In this document: one piece after another, positions 18,735 to 27,477 of the stretch
How the letters are laid out: each line of letters opens with the position of its first letter
Position numbering within the stretch: the first letter of the stretch is position 1
Origin: Bacteroidota bacterium
GTDB taxonomy: Bacteria; Bacteroidota; Bacteroidia; Chitinophagales; Chitinophagaceae
NCBI GenBank assembly: GCA_023416995.1
Contig: JAEZGI010000027.1
Location: forward strand, 62,001 to 126,000
Direction: 5' to 3'
Length of the DNA: 64,000 nt
Notes under the pieces: model-generated
The model's database searches: none
Seen by the model: the letters and a program-made list of their open reading frames with translations, nothing else
Told to the model about the DNA's origin: nothing
Position numbers and translations under genes: made by a program

Positions 18735-18750
18735 TAAGCGGGTTCCAAAA
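18724..18750 (+). terminator. Terminator hairpin overlapping the bioA stop
   Basis: The 9-bp stem AACCCGCTT/AAGCGGGTT (18724-18732 with 18736-18744) has a 3-base loop. It includes the bioA stop codon and is followed by CCAAAATCATTTT, a weak T tract. Confidence 0.65.
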
Positions 18751-18768
18751 TCATTTTACTATACCTGG

Positions 18769-19281
18769 TTATTTTACCTGGAAGTTAGCTGCTGCATCGG
18801 CCCAGTTCACTGAAACCTTACCGTCTTTCGCTATTTCGATAGACATCTGTTCGGTAAACTTTGGTGCCTTGGCTGCAGGAACGGTAACACGAAGCGCATC
18901 ATCCCCTTCCTTGTACTGCGTTCCCCACTGACCGGTGGTTTTATTAAAGATGATGGTCCATTCGTTTTCACCCGGAATGGTGAATAGTGAATACTTACCG
19001 GCTGGCAGGGCTTTGCCTTCAACAGTAACATCTTTGTCGACTGCGAAAATCGTGGCCTCATTGGCGCCGGTTCTCCATACTTTGCCATATGGTGCAATGT
19101 CGCTTCCGAACTTCCGGCCTTTTACCGAAGGTTTGCTGTAGTCGATGGTGATGGTTTTGCCTCCATCAATAGTTTGTGTAACGGTTGCGGGCGGGCTTGG
19201 TCTTTTTGATTTGTCGGCCTGTGCATAACCGGTAGCAAGGCTAAACAGGAGTACACCTGATAAGAACAGTAGACGCTTCAT
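18769..19281 (-). CDS. DUF2911 domain protein, secreted
   Basis: A 170-residue protein with a signal peptide (MKRLLFLSGVLLFSLATGYAQA) and a DUF2911 domain. Typical segments are ITIDYSKPSVKGRKFG, YGKVWRTGANEAT and LPAGKYSLFTIPGENEWTIIFNKTTGQWG. The family is common in Bacteroidota and its biochemical role is not established. It is convergent with bioA and 34 bases from it. Confidence 0.92.
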   Translation of the reverse strand: MKRLLFLSGVLLFSLATGYAQADKSKRPSPPATVTQTIDGGKTITIDYSKPSVKGRKFGSDIAPYGKVWRTGANEATIFAVDKDVTVEGKALPAGKYSLFTIPGENEWTIIFNKTTGQWGTQYKEGDDALRVTVPAAKAPKFTEQMSIEIAKDGKVSVNWADAAANFQVK

Positions 19282-19318
19282 ACAGCTTGATTTTTTTTAA
19301 AGTTATGAATAAGAAATA

Positions 19319-19825
19319 TTATGGATGAAAAGGAGAATGCTCAAGGTTTTTCCTTAGATTATCTAACGAACTTTCCATAGCCGGACCAAGTTGTTTATCA
19401 AATATGATGCTTCCAAATTTTTCCCAGGGGTACCATTTAAGCTGGAAGTCAAAATACCATTGTGCAACCGTTGTATCGGACAAAGACTGTACCAAGTTAA
19501 AACCACTAAATACCGGTTCGGATGCACCTGTTTGCCACCGCGTTCTGATCGAATCCGGTGTAACACTCAATACATCTATTTTAAGTGAAGTGCCGGTGTA
19601 GCTTCGTTCAGCAAAGGTGCCCTTCAAACTATCCTGTTGTTTAACCATATCGTTCCATTGTGGCCAACTGCGCATATCACCTATATAACGTGATAATGAA
19701 TCCTTTGCCAGACCTATGTTTATCGCACGGGAAATGCGGACCCGTGAGGGAATGAACAACGAAAAAATATAAATCATCGCACTAAAAATCACGACGCTTA
19801 TCAAGCCAAGTTTAATCAATCTCAT
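19319..19825 (-). CDS. SRPBCC-fold protein with N-terminal membrane anchor
   Basis: A 168-residue protein. Residues 3-25 form one membrane helix (LIKLGLISVVIFSAMIYIFSLF). The rest resembles the polyketide cyclase/START-like SRPBCC fold, with SRAINIGLAKDSLSRYIGDMRSWPQWNDMV near the start, a typical signature of such domains. Function is unknown; these bind hydrophobic ligands. The start at 19825 is chosen, 5 bases after the permease stop; an alternative ATG at 19840 would overlap the permease end by 10 bases. It is likely cotranscribed with the permease. Confidence 0.78.
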   Translation of the reverse strand: MRLIKLGLISVVIFSAMIYIFSLFIPSRVRISRAINIGLAKDSLSRYIGDMRSWPQWNDMVKQQDSLKGTFAERSYTGTSLKIDVLSVTPDSIRTRWQTGASEPVFSGFNLVQSLSDTTVAQWYFDFQLKWYPWEKFGSIIFDKQLGPAMESSLDNLRKNLEHSPFHP

Positions 19826-19830
19826 AATTA

Positions 19831-20937
19831 CTATTCCCATTTAAAAACCTTGATGGCGGCAGCATAAGATACGATGGCCCAGATTGCCAGCACTCCCAGT
19901 TGTTTACCGCAATCAGCAAGATGTAATCCTTCAAATGCAACATTGCGCATTGCATCATTCAGATGTGTAAGAGGTAAAGCCCGGCAAAGCGGTTGCAACC
20001 AGGCCGGAAAATTATCGATTGAGAAGAAAGTTCCGGCGAGCAGGAACTGGGGAAGCGTAAACAGGTTTGCCAAGGGCGGAATAGTACTTTCATTTTTCGC
20101 AACACCGCTTACTACGAAACCGAAACCCATAAACACCACCAGACCAATGAAACTTAAAACCAGCAACTCAAAAAAAGTTAGCCATCCGTGGACCAGCGTA
20201 AAATTAAACAGAAAGTGTCCGAGTGCCAGGATCACCACCGCAGTTATGAGTTGAAAAATCACACGACTAAGGGCTTCCCCAAAAACTATATAACCGCGGC
20301 GTATGGGTGTTGCAAAAAAACGTTTCAATACGAGGGTTTGCCGGAGATTGAAAAAGATAAAAGCAACTCCAAAAACACCTGAACTTAACAAAGAGAAACC
20401 GAGCTGACCGGGAAGTATAAAATCTATGGTACGGTAAATTCTGCCCGGAATTTTCTGAACATTGCTGTTGATTGTAGCATAAGTACGGGCAGGTTCATAT
20501 AATTTGGCATTGATGCCGGTTATTACACCGTTCAATATGGATCGTAAGAGTTGGAGGTTCTGGGGATTTACTGCGTCTGAACTTGTTAGTCCTATCACAT
20601 AACCTACACGTGCTGTATCACTTTTTGTGATCTTAATAATAGCGGTTAATCTGCCTTTTTCAAGATCCTCCTGCAGGTGCTGCGTGGACTTGTCGACTAT
20701 ATTGAAACTTTCCACCCCTCTCAATACCGGGTAAAGCAGGTTGGTAGTATCCGAAGTTTTGTCGAAGGCCACCCGCAAACTTAATCTGCCACTGCTGCCA
20801 AGAAACCCGAAAACAAGGATGAAAATAAACGGAAACGCAAAACTGAAAATTACTGCACTTGGACTTCTGAATATCGCTTTGAGACTGGCTTTAGTGATCG
20901 CCAGCATTGCTGTTAACTGGTTGTATTTCTCAGGCAT
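19831..20937 (-). CDS. ABC-2 type transporter permease
   Basis: A 368-residue membrane subunit of an ABC-2 exporter. It has an N-terminal helix (AVIFSFAFPFIFILVFGFLG), an extracytoplasmic domain of about 150 residues, and five C-terminal helices with the ABC-2 segment FNLRQTLVLKRFFATPIRRGYIVFGEAL and LFTLPQFLLAGTFFSIDNFPAWLQPLCRALPLTHLNDAMR-type sequence in two adjacent stretches. No ATPase gene is adjacent, so the partner must be encoded elsewhere. It lies between sppA and the SRPBCC gene on the same strand. Confidence 0.88.
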   Translation of the reverse strand: MPEKYNQLTAMLAITKASLKAIFRSPSAVIFSFAFPFIFILVFGFLGSSGRLSLRVAFDKTSDTTNLLYPVLRGVESFNIVDKSTQHLQEDLEKGRLTAIIKITKSDTARVGYVIGLTSSDAVNPQNLQLLRSILNGVITGINAKLYEPARTYATINSNVQKIPGRIYRTIDFILPGQLGFSLLSSGVFGVAFIFFNLRQTLVLKRFFATPIRRGYIVFGEALSRVIFQLITAVVILALGHFLFNFTLVHGWLTFFELLVLSFIGLVVFMGFGFVVSGVAKNESTIPPLANLFTLPQFLLAGTFFSIDNFPAWLQPLCRALPLTHLNDAMRNVAFEGLHLADCGKQLGVLAIWAIVSYAAAIKVFKWE

Positions 20938-20978
20938 ATAGTGATGTCGCCGGTTTCCGCCGTAAACGAAAATTTAAA

Positions 20979-22736
20979 TTATTGTTGCAATTGGTAGGTA
21001 AAAGGAATACGTGCCTGTGTAATACCAATCATATCTTTTAATGAACGCAGTGCCTTGTAAGTTTTGATACCATCTTTTCCGAGTTCGTTTTCAATAGCTT
21101 CACGTTTCATCGTTTCTTCTCTTGAGCCCATGAAGTAACTGAATATGTTCTGCGGTTCGGGATATTCCCGAAGACCATAATCATCCAATTTCGCCATTTT
21201 AGCGGCACTGGCAATTGCATCTTCAAGGCCCCCGATCCTGTCAACAAGCCCGATGGAGGTGGCCCTGGATCCGCTCCAGATGCGCCCCTGCCCCACGCTG
21301 TCTACAAAATCGATATTCAAACCCCTGCCTTCACTCACCCGCTGTTTGAACAAATAATATATACTATCAACACTTTGCTGAAAATACCGCGCCTGTGAAG
21401 CAGTAAGGGGTTGAACAACGGTTCCTGCATCGGCATCAGGTGCCGTTTTTACAGCGTCGAAGGTCATTCCCAGTTTGTTATTAAATAAACCCTTCATGTT
21501 TGGTATCAGTGTAAATACACCTATCGAACCGGTGATGGTATTTGGCTGCGCGAAAATTGAATCGGCGCCTGCTGCAATATAATAACCTCCGGAAGCGGCA
21601 ACATCACCAAAACTCACAATCACTGGTTTTTCTTTCTTCGCTAATGAAAGTTCGCGCCAGATGTTTTCACTTGCCAGGGCGCTTCCACCGCCCGAATTTA
21701 CACGAAGTACAATTGCCTTGACATTTTTATCAAGCCGGGCTTTGCGCACCAGGTTCCGGTACGTGTCGCCACCAATCTGTGAGCGATCACCTTTACCATC
21801 TACTATGTTGCCTGCGGCATAGATTACTGCGACTTTGTTTGTGCCGGTTTTTCTTAACGAAACCGCCTGGGCATATTTACCCAGTGAGATGAAATTGATT
21901 TTTTCGGTCGCAGGTATATTCAGGCTGGTGCGGATTTCATTGCGAACTTCGTCGTCATACCTCAGTCCATCTACCAGTTTATAGTTAAGTGCATCCTGCG
22001 GAAAGCGAATCAGACTTTCTACAGCATAACGGCGTAAAGAAGCCGTATCGATTTTTCTTGCAACACTCACCTGCTGCAGGAAATGGTTATACAGGTCGTT
22101 CAATAGTTCAGTGACCTGTACCTTGTTGGGTTCGGTCATCCGGGTTTCGCGAAATGGCTCCGTTGCGCTTTTATATTTTCCGGCGTAAAAGATTTGTGGT
22201 TCCACATCAAGTTTTTCAAGGGTCCCTTTCAGGTAAGCCATCTGCATAACAAAGCCGGTCCAGTCCAGCCCCCCGTGTGGATTACAGTAAACTTTATCAG
22301 CTACTGAAGCTACATGATATGCGTTTTGTGAAATCACATCGCCATAAGCATAGATAAATTTTCCACTTGTTCTGAAGTCAAGCAAGGCGTTTCTTATTTC
22401 ATCATTGCTGCCAAATTCGTTTGCATTGCCGCCGCTGTTGATGTAAATGCCTTTGATCGCTGAATCACTTTTTGCTTTCTGAATGAGCCGGATCACATTA
22501 CTGAGGGAGGGTACCTCGTAAGTTTCGGATTCAGTAAGAACTGCCAGCGGATTGGGAGTGGTGATCTCGGGATAACTATCAGCCAGGTTCACCACAAGAA
22601 CGGCACGACTACCTGTCTTCACATCTTCTGAAGAAGTAAGCCCGGAGATGGTACCCATCAACACAAAAAACATGATCACACTAAACACGGCAAGGGCCAG
22701 CAACGAAGCAAAGAAGATTTTAAAGAAGGTATTCAT
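20979..22736 (-). CDS. sppA: Signal peptide peptidase SppA (67K type)
   Basis: A 585-residue membrane-anchored serine protease of the long SppA class, which degrades signal peptides left after secretion. There is one N-terminal membrane helix (IFFASLLALAVFSVIMFFVLMG). The catalytic pair is predicted as K189 in GKYKSATEPF and S382 in GDVAASGGYYIAAGAD, in the same relative positions as the Lys/Ser dyad of E. coli SppA. Two tandem ClpP-fold domains are present. On the minus strand a TATCTTTG element lies at 22758-22765, consistent with its own promoter. Confidence 0.95.
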   Translation of the reverse strand: MNTFFKIFFASLLALAVFSVIMFFVLMGTISGLTSSEDVKTGSRAVLVVNLADSYPEITTPNPLAVLTESETYEVPSLSNVIRLIQKAKSDSAIKGIYINSGGNANEFGSNDEIRNALLDFRTSGKFIYAYGDVISQNAYHVASVADKVYCNPHGGLDWTGFVMQMAYLKGTLEKLDVEPQIFYAGKYKSATEPFRETRMTEPNKVQVTELLNDLYNHFLQQVSVARKIDTASLRRYAVESLIRFPQDALNYKLVDGLRYDDEVRNEIRTSLNIPATEKINFISLGKYAQAVSLRKTGTNKVAVIYAAGNIVDGKGDRSQIGGDTYRNLVRKARLDKNVKAIVLRVNSGGGSALASENIWRELSLAKKEKPVIVSFGDVAASGGYYIAAGADSIFAQPNTITGSIGVFTLIPNMKGLFNNKLGMTFDAVKTAPDADAGTVVQPLTASQARYFQQSVDSIYYLFKQRVSEGRGLNIDFVDSVGQGRIWSGSRATSIGLVDRIGGLEDAIASAAKMAKLDDYGLREYPEPQNIFSYFMGSREETMKREAIENELGKDGIKTYKALRSLKDMIGITQARIPFTYQLQQ

Positions 22737-22757
22737 TCGAGTTTAATTAAACATTTT

Positions 22758-22765
22758 CAAAGATA
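22758..22765 (-). promoter_or_regulatory. -7 promoter element of sppA
   Basis: On the minus strand this reads TATCTTTG, matching TAnnTTTG, and lies about 21 bases upstream of the sppA ATG. Confidence 0.5.
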
Positions 22766-22798
22766 TTTGAAAGCAATATCTTTTACAATATAGGTAAT

Positions 22799-23284
22799 AT
22801 GAACAAAGTGCACCTTTTGACGGGCGGCAATATGGGTGATCGGGTCGGGAATCTGGACAGGGCGGTGCATTTCCTGGGCCAGCGGGTAGGTCCGGTTGTG
22901 AAGGCTTCCGCTCTTTATGAAACGGCTCCCTGGGGTGAAACCAACCAGGCGACTTTTCTGAACCAGGCGCTGTTGCTTGAAACCACCATGGCGCCGCTGG
23001 AGTTGCTGGAGGTAATTATGGAGACGGAGCGGGAACTCGGCAGACGTCGTCTCTTAAAAAACGGGCCGAGAATAATCGATATCGATATTTTATTTTTTGG
23101 CGACCTCGCAATGACAACCTCCAGGCTGGTTATACCTCACCCTGAGATCCAAAACCGAAGGTTTGCCCTCGTGCCGCTGGCTGAAATTGATCCCGAATTT
23201 GTGCACCCGGTATTGAACCTTACCATACGGTCGTTGCTCGAAAGATGCGCAGATTCGCTTGAGGTCAAAATTTTTGAAGGTTAG
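22799..23284 (+). CDS. folK: 2-amino-4-hydroxy-6-hydroxymethyldihydropteridine diphosphokinase (HPPK)
   Basis: A 161-residue HPPK, which transfers pyrophosphate from ATP to 6-hydroxymethyl-7,8-dihydropterin in folate synthesis. Visible motifs are LLTGGNMGDRVGNLDRAV near the N-terminus, ALYETAPWG, FLNQALLLET, and the signature GPRIIDIDILFFGD with HPEIQNRRFALVPLAEI. Length is standard. It is divergent from sppA and followed after about 210 bases by a deoxynucleoside kinase gene. Confidence 0.95.
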   Translation: MNKVHLLTGGNMGDRVGNLDRAVHFLGQRVGPVVKASALYETAPWGETNQATFLNQALLLETTMAPLELLEVIMETERELGRRRLLKNGPRIIDIDILFFGDLAMTTSRLVIPHPEIQNRRFALVPLAEIDPEFVHPVLNLTIRSLLERCADSLEVKIFEG

Positions 23285-23294
23285 GATTTATTTC

Positions 23295-23320
23295 CTGTTG
23301 AAGATTAACCTTTTCAACAG
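23295..23320 (+). terminator. Hairpin after folK (weak terminator candidate)
   Basis: The stem CTGTTGAA/TTCAACAG (23295-23302 with 23313-23320) lies 10 bases after the folK stop. It is followed by CGGAAACC rather than a T tract, so termination is uncertain. Confidence 0.35.
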
Positions 23321-23495
23321 CGGAAACCGCATCGCTCCGGGTTTAATTCTTCAGACTGTTTTGTATGTTTGACTGATGTCCCAAAGTTGTAAAAGCCAGT
23401 AACTATTACGTGCGTTGTCTTAACAATTTGATTTTATCCACAATCCTCCCCGGATATGAGTTATCTGAACCGGTTTCTTTTATTTTGGGCGAATC

Positions 23496-24128
23496 ATGAA
23501 TTATCATCTGATCACAATTGAAGGTAACATCGGTGCAGGAAAAACCACACTCTCGCATTTACTTGCAAAACATTATAATGCCAGGTTAATCGTTGAAGAG
23601 TTTGCAGACAACCCGTTTCTTCCAAAGTTTTACGAAAATCCAAAACAGTATGCTTTCCCCGTTGAACTGTTTTTTATGGCCGAACGGTATAAGCAACTAA
23701 AGGAGCTGATTCATACCAAAGATTTATTCCAGCGTGTTACCGTTACAGATTACCTGTTCACAAAATGTTTGTTGTTTGCAAAAGTCACTTTGCCTGAAGA
23801 AGAGTATCGTTTGTATCAGAAGCTTTTTGAAATCATCAACCAGCAGATCACACAACCGGATATTTTGATTTACCTGCACGCACCGGTAAAAAAGCTGCAG
23901 GAAAATATCCGTAAACGAAACCGATCTTACGAACAGTCGATTCCGGACGAATATTTACAAAACCTGCAGGACACTTATTTGCAATATATAAAGCAGCATA
24001 ACCTGAAAACGCTGATGATAGATGCTTCCAATGCAGACTTTCTTGGTAACCCGGCGCATTTGGATGTTATCATTAATGCCCTGAACCAGGATTATGCGCC
24101 TGGCCAACATTTTTTTAAGTTGCCGTGA
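23496..24128 (+). CDS. Deoxynucleoside kinase
   Basis: A 210-residue kinase of the dNK family (deoxyadenosine/deoxyguanosine kinase-like), which phosphorylates deoxynucleosides for salvage. Motifs are the P-loop EGNIGAGKTTL at residues 9-19, EEFADNPFLPKFYENP with the catalytic acidic residue, FFMAERYKQL, VTDYLFTKCL and the lid-region RKRNRSYEQ. Substrate preference cannot be read from the sequence. It stands alone on the plus strand between folK and an MFS gene. Confidence 0.93.
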   Translation: MNYHLITIEGNIGAGKTTLSHLLAKHYNARLIVEEFADNPFLPKFYENPKQYAFPVELFFMAERYKQLKELIHTKDLFQRVTVTDYLFTKCLLFAKVTLPEEEYRLYQKLFEIINQQITQPDILIYLHAPVKKLQENIRKRNRSYEQSIPDEYLQNLQDTYLQYIKQHNLKTLMIDASNADFLGNPAHLDVIINALNQDYAPGQHFFKLP

Positions 24129-24159
24129 TAACGGATAGTGGTGTTAAACGATCGCTGCT

Positions 24160-24167
24160 TACTTTTG
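24160..24167 (+). promoter_or_regulatory. -7 promoter element of the MFS gene
   Basis: TACTTTTG matches TAnnTTTG and ends 5 bases before the ATG at 24173, implying an almost leaderless transcript. Confidence 0.5.
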
Positions 24168-24172
24168 TATAA

Positions 24173-25408
24173 ATGCTGCTTCCTAATAGTCTGTCGCCGC
24201 TTGAATCTGTGTCTTTCCGGAAATTTATTGTGTGTCGGTTTTTCCTGATCATGTCGCTCAGGATGGTGTCTACAGTGGTGGGTTATAAGTTATTTCAACT
24301 TACCCAAAGTAGTTTTGCTATTGGTCTTGTTGGTTTGTCTGAGTTTGTTCCTGCTTTTGCCTTGTCGCTGTATGCAGGGTACCGGATAGACCGTTCTGAT
24401 AAACGTACTTTGTTGTTCCGGGGCATTTTATTTTATGCCTGTTGTGTTACGGGTTTGTTGTTGCTCACTTCTGAACGTATCGAAAACCGGCTGCCTCCTT
24501 CCCGCATTCAGTATTTTTATTATGCGGTTATATTTTGTACGGGTATCATACGGGCCTTTGTGAGCCCTGCTTCTTCTGCGATTGTTGCTCAATTGATTCC
24601 GCATAACAGGTTGCAGTTTGCGGCAAATATCACTTCTTCAAGCTGGCTTTCTGCTTCGATACTTGGCCATGCAACAGGTGGTTTTTTTATAGCCTGGTTC
24701 GGCGTGCACAACACCTTTTTTATCATCTTATGTTATATCCTTGTTTCTGCATTCAGTATTTTCCTGGTGCCACGTTTGCCGGTTATGAACCGCAGTACCG
24801 GTGGCAGTGCCCTTGCAAGTGTGAAAGAAGGGCTCATGTATGTACTTAACCATAAAATATTGCTTGGTGCTATCTCTCTTGATTTGTTTGCAGTGTTGTT
24901 TGGCGGGGCAGTTGCGCTGATTCCTGAAGTGGCTCAAAAGATCCTGGAGGTTGGACCCGTAGGTTTTGGTTGGCTGAACGCAGCCACTGATATCGGAGCT
25001 GTCACCAGTATAATCCTGATGACTTTGTTTCCTATACGTCGTAAACAGGGTAAGCGGTTATTGATTGCAGTGGGCGGATTTGGTTTATGTGTGATCATTT
25101 TCGGTGTTTCCGGTGTGTATTGGGTATCATTTTTTGCGCTGTTGCTTGCGGGCATGATGGATGCGGTTAGTATGATTATACGTGGTACTATTTTCCAGCT
25201 TACCACGCCTGATCAAATGCGTGGAAGAGTATCATCCGTGAATTCAATGTTTATTAATTCAAGCAATGAACTCGGCATGTTTGAAAGCGGGTTCACTTCG
25301 CGTATTATGGGTGCTGGCCCCGCGATTGTATTTGGTGGATGTATGACTATTATCGTTGTCTTTGTTACCTGGTTGCTGGCGCCTTCTTTGCGAAAAATGG
25401 AATATTAG
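24173..25408 (+). CDS. MFS transporter
   Basis: A 411-residue major facilitator with about 12 membrane helices. The loop between helices 2 and 3 reads YAGYRIDRSDKRTLLFRG, a variant of the MFS GxxxDRxGRR motif, and a second copy-like motif is near IGAVTSIILMTLFPIRRKQGKRL. It resembles the MFS_3/enterobactin-exporter-like class with the segment DQMRGRVSSVNSMFINSSNELG. The substrate is unknown. It precedes the satD gene by about 150 bases. Confidence 0.9.
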   Translation: MLLPNSLSPLESVSFRKFIVCRFFLIMSLRMVSTVVGYKLFQLTQSSFAIGLVGLSEFVPAFALSLYAGYRIDRSDKRTLLFRGILFYACCVTGLLLLTSERIENRLPPSRIQYFYYAVIFCTGIIRAFVSPASSAIVAQLIPHNRLQFAANITSSSWLSASILGHATGGFFIAWFGVHNTFFIILCYILVSAFSIFLVPRLPVMNRSTGGSALASVKEGLMYVLNHKILLGAISLDLFAVLFGGAVALIPEVAQKILEVGPVGFGWLNAATDIGAVTSIILMTLFPIRRKQGKRLLIAVGGFGLCVIIFGVSGVYWVSFFALLLAGMMDAVSMIIRGTIFQLTTPDQMRGRVSSVNSMFINSSNELGMFESGFTSRIMGAGPAIVFGGCMTIIVVFVTWLLAPSLRKMEY

Positions 25409-25431
25409 CTGTCTGTACATAGTCTTTCCAG

Positions 25432-25554
25432 CCGATATTAATACATATCGGGTAATTAACCGATATTTCATCATTGTGTTTCTGCATCTGCAATGGTCAA
25501 AATACTATCGGCTAAAAGCCCGATATTTGCTAAAATCGATTATTTACCCGATAT
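25432..25554. promoter_or_regulatory. Array of four TATCGG/CCGATA operator-like sites upstream of satD
   Basis: Two clear inverted repeats are present: ATATCGG-8-CCGATAT at 25445-25466 and TATCGG-8-CCGATA at 25506-25525. Two further CCGATAT half-sites lie at 25432 and 25548. The CCGATA positions are spaced 28, 60 and 28 bases apart. They fill the gap between the MFS gene and satD, whose product has a C-terminal HTH, so autoregulation is a reasonable inference. Confidence 0.7.
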
Positions 25555-25562
25555 TAGTATTC

Positions 25563-26180
25563 ATGATTGCAATCATAACCGGTGATATCATCAATTCAAG
25601 AAAACTTTCTGACCAGAAGGTCTGGATAACGCCATTGAAGAAAGTACTCCGTTCTTATGGTCAAACCCCGGCAACCTGGGAAATTTTCCGGGGCGACAGT
25701 TTCCAACTAGAGATTGCTGAACCAGCGGCATCTTTCCTGGCTGCAATCCGGATAAAAGCAACGATCCGGGAAATAAGAGGACTTGATGTACGTATGGCAA
25801 TAGGCATTGGCAACAAAACATATGTTGCACCAGGCATCAGTGAATCAAATGGTGATGCATTTATAAACTCGGGCGAAAAATTTGAGGAGCTTAAAAAAAT
25901 AAAACAAAGACTGGCATTAAAAAGCCCCTGGCCCGACACCGACCGGACCTTAAACCTGATGATCACCCTGGCTTCGATGGCAATGAATAACTGGACAAGC
26001 AATTCAGCAGAAATCATTACGCTTTCACTGAAGTATGCCGGACTTTCACAAAAACAACTTGGAAAAAAATTAAAGATTTCGCAATCATCGGTCAGCGAAA
26101 GACAAACACGCGCCAATTATGCCGAGATCATGGCATTAAACGAGTATTACCAAAACATCATAACAGCACATACTTCATAA
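25563..26180 (+). CDS. SatD family protein with C-terminal helix-turn-helix
   Basis: A 205-residue protein of the SatD family. The start at 25563 gives MIAIITGDIINSRKL, the typical SatD N-terminus; the frame is open upstream but runs through the operator-like repeats. The N-terminal 140 residues form an alpha/beta domain. Residues about 160-195 contain a probable HTH (LSQKQLGKKLKISQSSVSERQTRA split over two motifs). The exact role of SatD proteins is not settled; a DNA-binding or regulatory role is inferred. The stop is 1 base before the DUF3307 gene start, so the two are one operon. Confidence 0.88.
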   Translation: MIAIITGDIINSRKLSDQKVWITPLKKVLRSYGQTPATWEIFRGDSFQLEIAEPAASFLAAIRIKATIREIRGLDVRMAIGIGNKTYVAPGISESNGDAFINSGEKFEELKKIKQRLALKSPWPDTDRTLNLMITLASMAMNNWTSNSAEIITLSLKYAGLSQKQLGKKLKISQSSVSERQTRANYAEIMALNEYYQNIITAHTS

Positions 26181-26181
26181 C

Positions 26182-26904
26182 ATGACATTACTACTCCAAT
26201 TTCTGCTGGCCCATGTTATCGGTGATTTCTTTTTACAAACAAGCAGGCTGGTATATGTAAAGGAAAAACAGAAATTAAGATCAGGTTTTCTGTATGTACA
26301 TGCCTTGCTACATGGTGTGCTGATATTGTTAATCACCGGTGATCCGCTTCTGTGGAAAGAAGCTGCCATCATAGCTTTGCTGCACCTGGTGATAGATGCA
26401 GGAAAACTGCAGTTCCAGAATGATGAAAACAGGCGGAGTTGGTTCATAGCCGACCAGGTGCTGCATATCGCGGTAATAGCCGGCGTTTGGGCGGTACACG
26501 AACAGATACCATGGAACCTTAACTGGATCCATGACAAAAAGGTGCTGACAATAATCATAGCAGTATTATTTGTAACAAAACCCGCTTCACTCATAATAAA
26601 ACTTATGATCTCCACCTGGTCACCGAGAGCCTCCCCGGGAAGTCTTATAAAAGAAGTGGAATCATTGGAAAATGCGGGGCGACTGATTGGTATTATGGAG
26701 CGACTGCTTATTGTTCTTTTTATCATGCTCGACCGCTGGGAAGGGGTCGGCTTTCTGCTCGGCGCCAAATCAATATTCAGATTCGGGGATCTTACAGAAG
26801 CAAAAGATGCAAAGCTAACAGAGTATGTCCTGATCGGCACCCTGCTAAGTTTCATACTTGCCATCGCAACGGGATTGCTGACACGTTATGTGTTTTATAG
26901 CTGA
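26182..26904 (+). CDS. DUF3307 integral membrane protein
   Basis: A 240-residue membrane protein. The N-terminal segment LLLQFLLAHVIGDFFLQTSRLVYVKEKQK is characteristic of DUF3307, with conserved HxxGDFxxQ. About five to six helices are predicted, including HALLHGVLILLIT, AIIALLHLVIDAGKL and LIVLFIMLDRWEGVGFLLGAKSI. Function is unknown. Coupling to satD (1-base gap) is a recurrent arrangement in this phylum from general knowledge. Confidence 0.9.
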   Translation: MTLLLQFLLAHVIGDFFLQTSRLVYVKEKQKLRSGFLYVHALLHGVLILLITGDPLLWKEAAIIALLHLVIDAGKLQFQNDENRRSWFIADQVLHIAVIAGVWAVHEQIPWNLNWIHDKKVLTIIIAVLFVTKPASLIIKLMISTWSPRASPGSLIKEVESLENAGRLIGIMERLLIVLFIMLDRWEGVGFLLGAKSIFRFGDLTEAKDAKLTEYVLIGTLLSFILAIATGLLTRYVFYS

Positions 26905-26949
26905 TACAATTCAACCGTGTGGTATAGCTTAAACGATACCAAACAGAAC

Positions 26950-27435
26950 TCAACGCAGATGCGCCATCAAACGTTCAACAACATAATAAGTGATGGGACA
27001 GAAGGTGAGATTTTTTTGCGTGATCGCCGGGCGCTTCAGGATAACATCTTCATCAGTGTAAGGGAACCGCTGACAATCTGAGGGTCGCTGCTCATAGATG
27101 CTGCAAAGGTTGTCTTCACCTAAAAACGGACAGGGTGTTGATTTTACTACATAATCGCCATCGCTGTCAAGCCGGAGATAGGTCTCTATGAACTGACCCT
27201 CTTTTAATTTCAGGTGTTTGGAAATACGTTTGATGTCGGGCGTTTTAAACCGCGGCGAATAATTTTTGCAGCAGTTGGCACACTTAAGACAGTCAATCTT
27301 TTCAAAAGCTTCTTCATGAAAATCGGGTAACACTTTCAGCACCTGGTTTTTATCGGCCCGTTCAAGAAACTGTTTGTATAGTTTCTTACGTTCACCCGAC
27401 TTCTTTTCCCAGTTAACCAGAATATCCTTACTCAC
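26950..27435 (-). CDS. YkgJ family cysteine-cluster protein
   Basis: A 161-residue protein with the CxxCxxCC cluster in CLKCANCCKNYSPRF, followed by TPCPFLGEDNLCSIYEQRPSDCQRFPY. These cysteines are expected to bind an iron-sulfur cluster or zinc. The family is widespread and its role is unknown. No signal peptide or membrane helix is seen, so it is probably cytosolic. It is downstream of the DUF3667 gene on the same strand by 42 bases and may be cotranscribed. Confidence 0.9.
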   Translation of the reverse strand: MSKDILVNWEKKSGERKKLYKQFLERADKNQVLKVLPDFHEEAFEKIDCLKCANCCKNYSPRFKTPDIKRISKHLKLKEGQFIETYLRLDSDGDYVVKSTPCPFLGEDNLCSIYEQRPSDCQRFPYTDEDVILKRPAITQKNLTFCPITYYVVERLMAHLR

Positions 27436-27477
27436 TTAAAAAATTTCGTGCAAGATACACACAAATCAGCGGGTTAC

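Noticed and set aside
25356..25562. N-terminal extension of SatD through the operator array
   Set aside because: The frame is open but covers the inverted repeats; the conserved family start is MIAIITGD at 25563.
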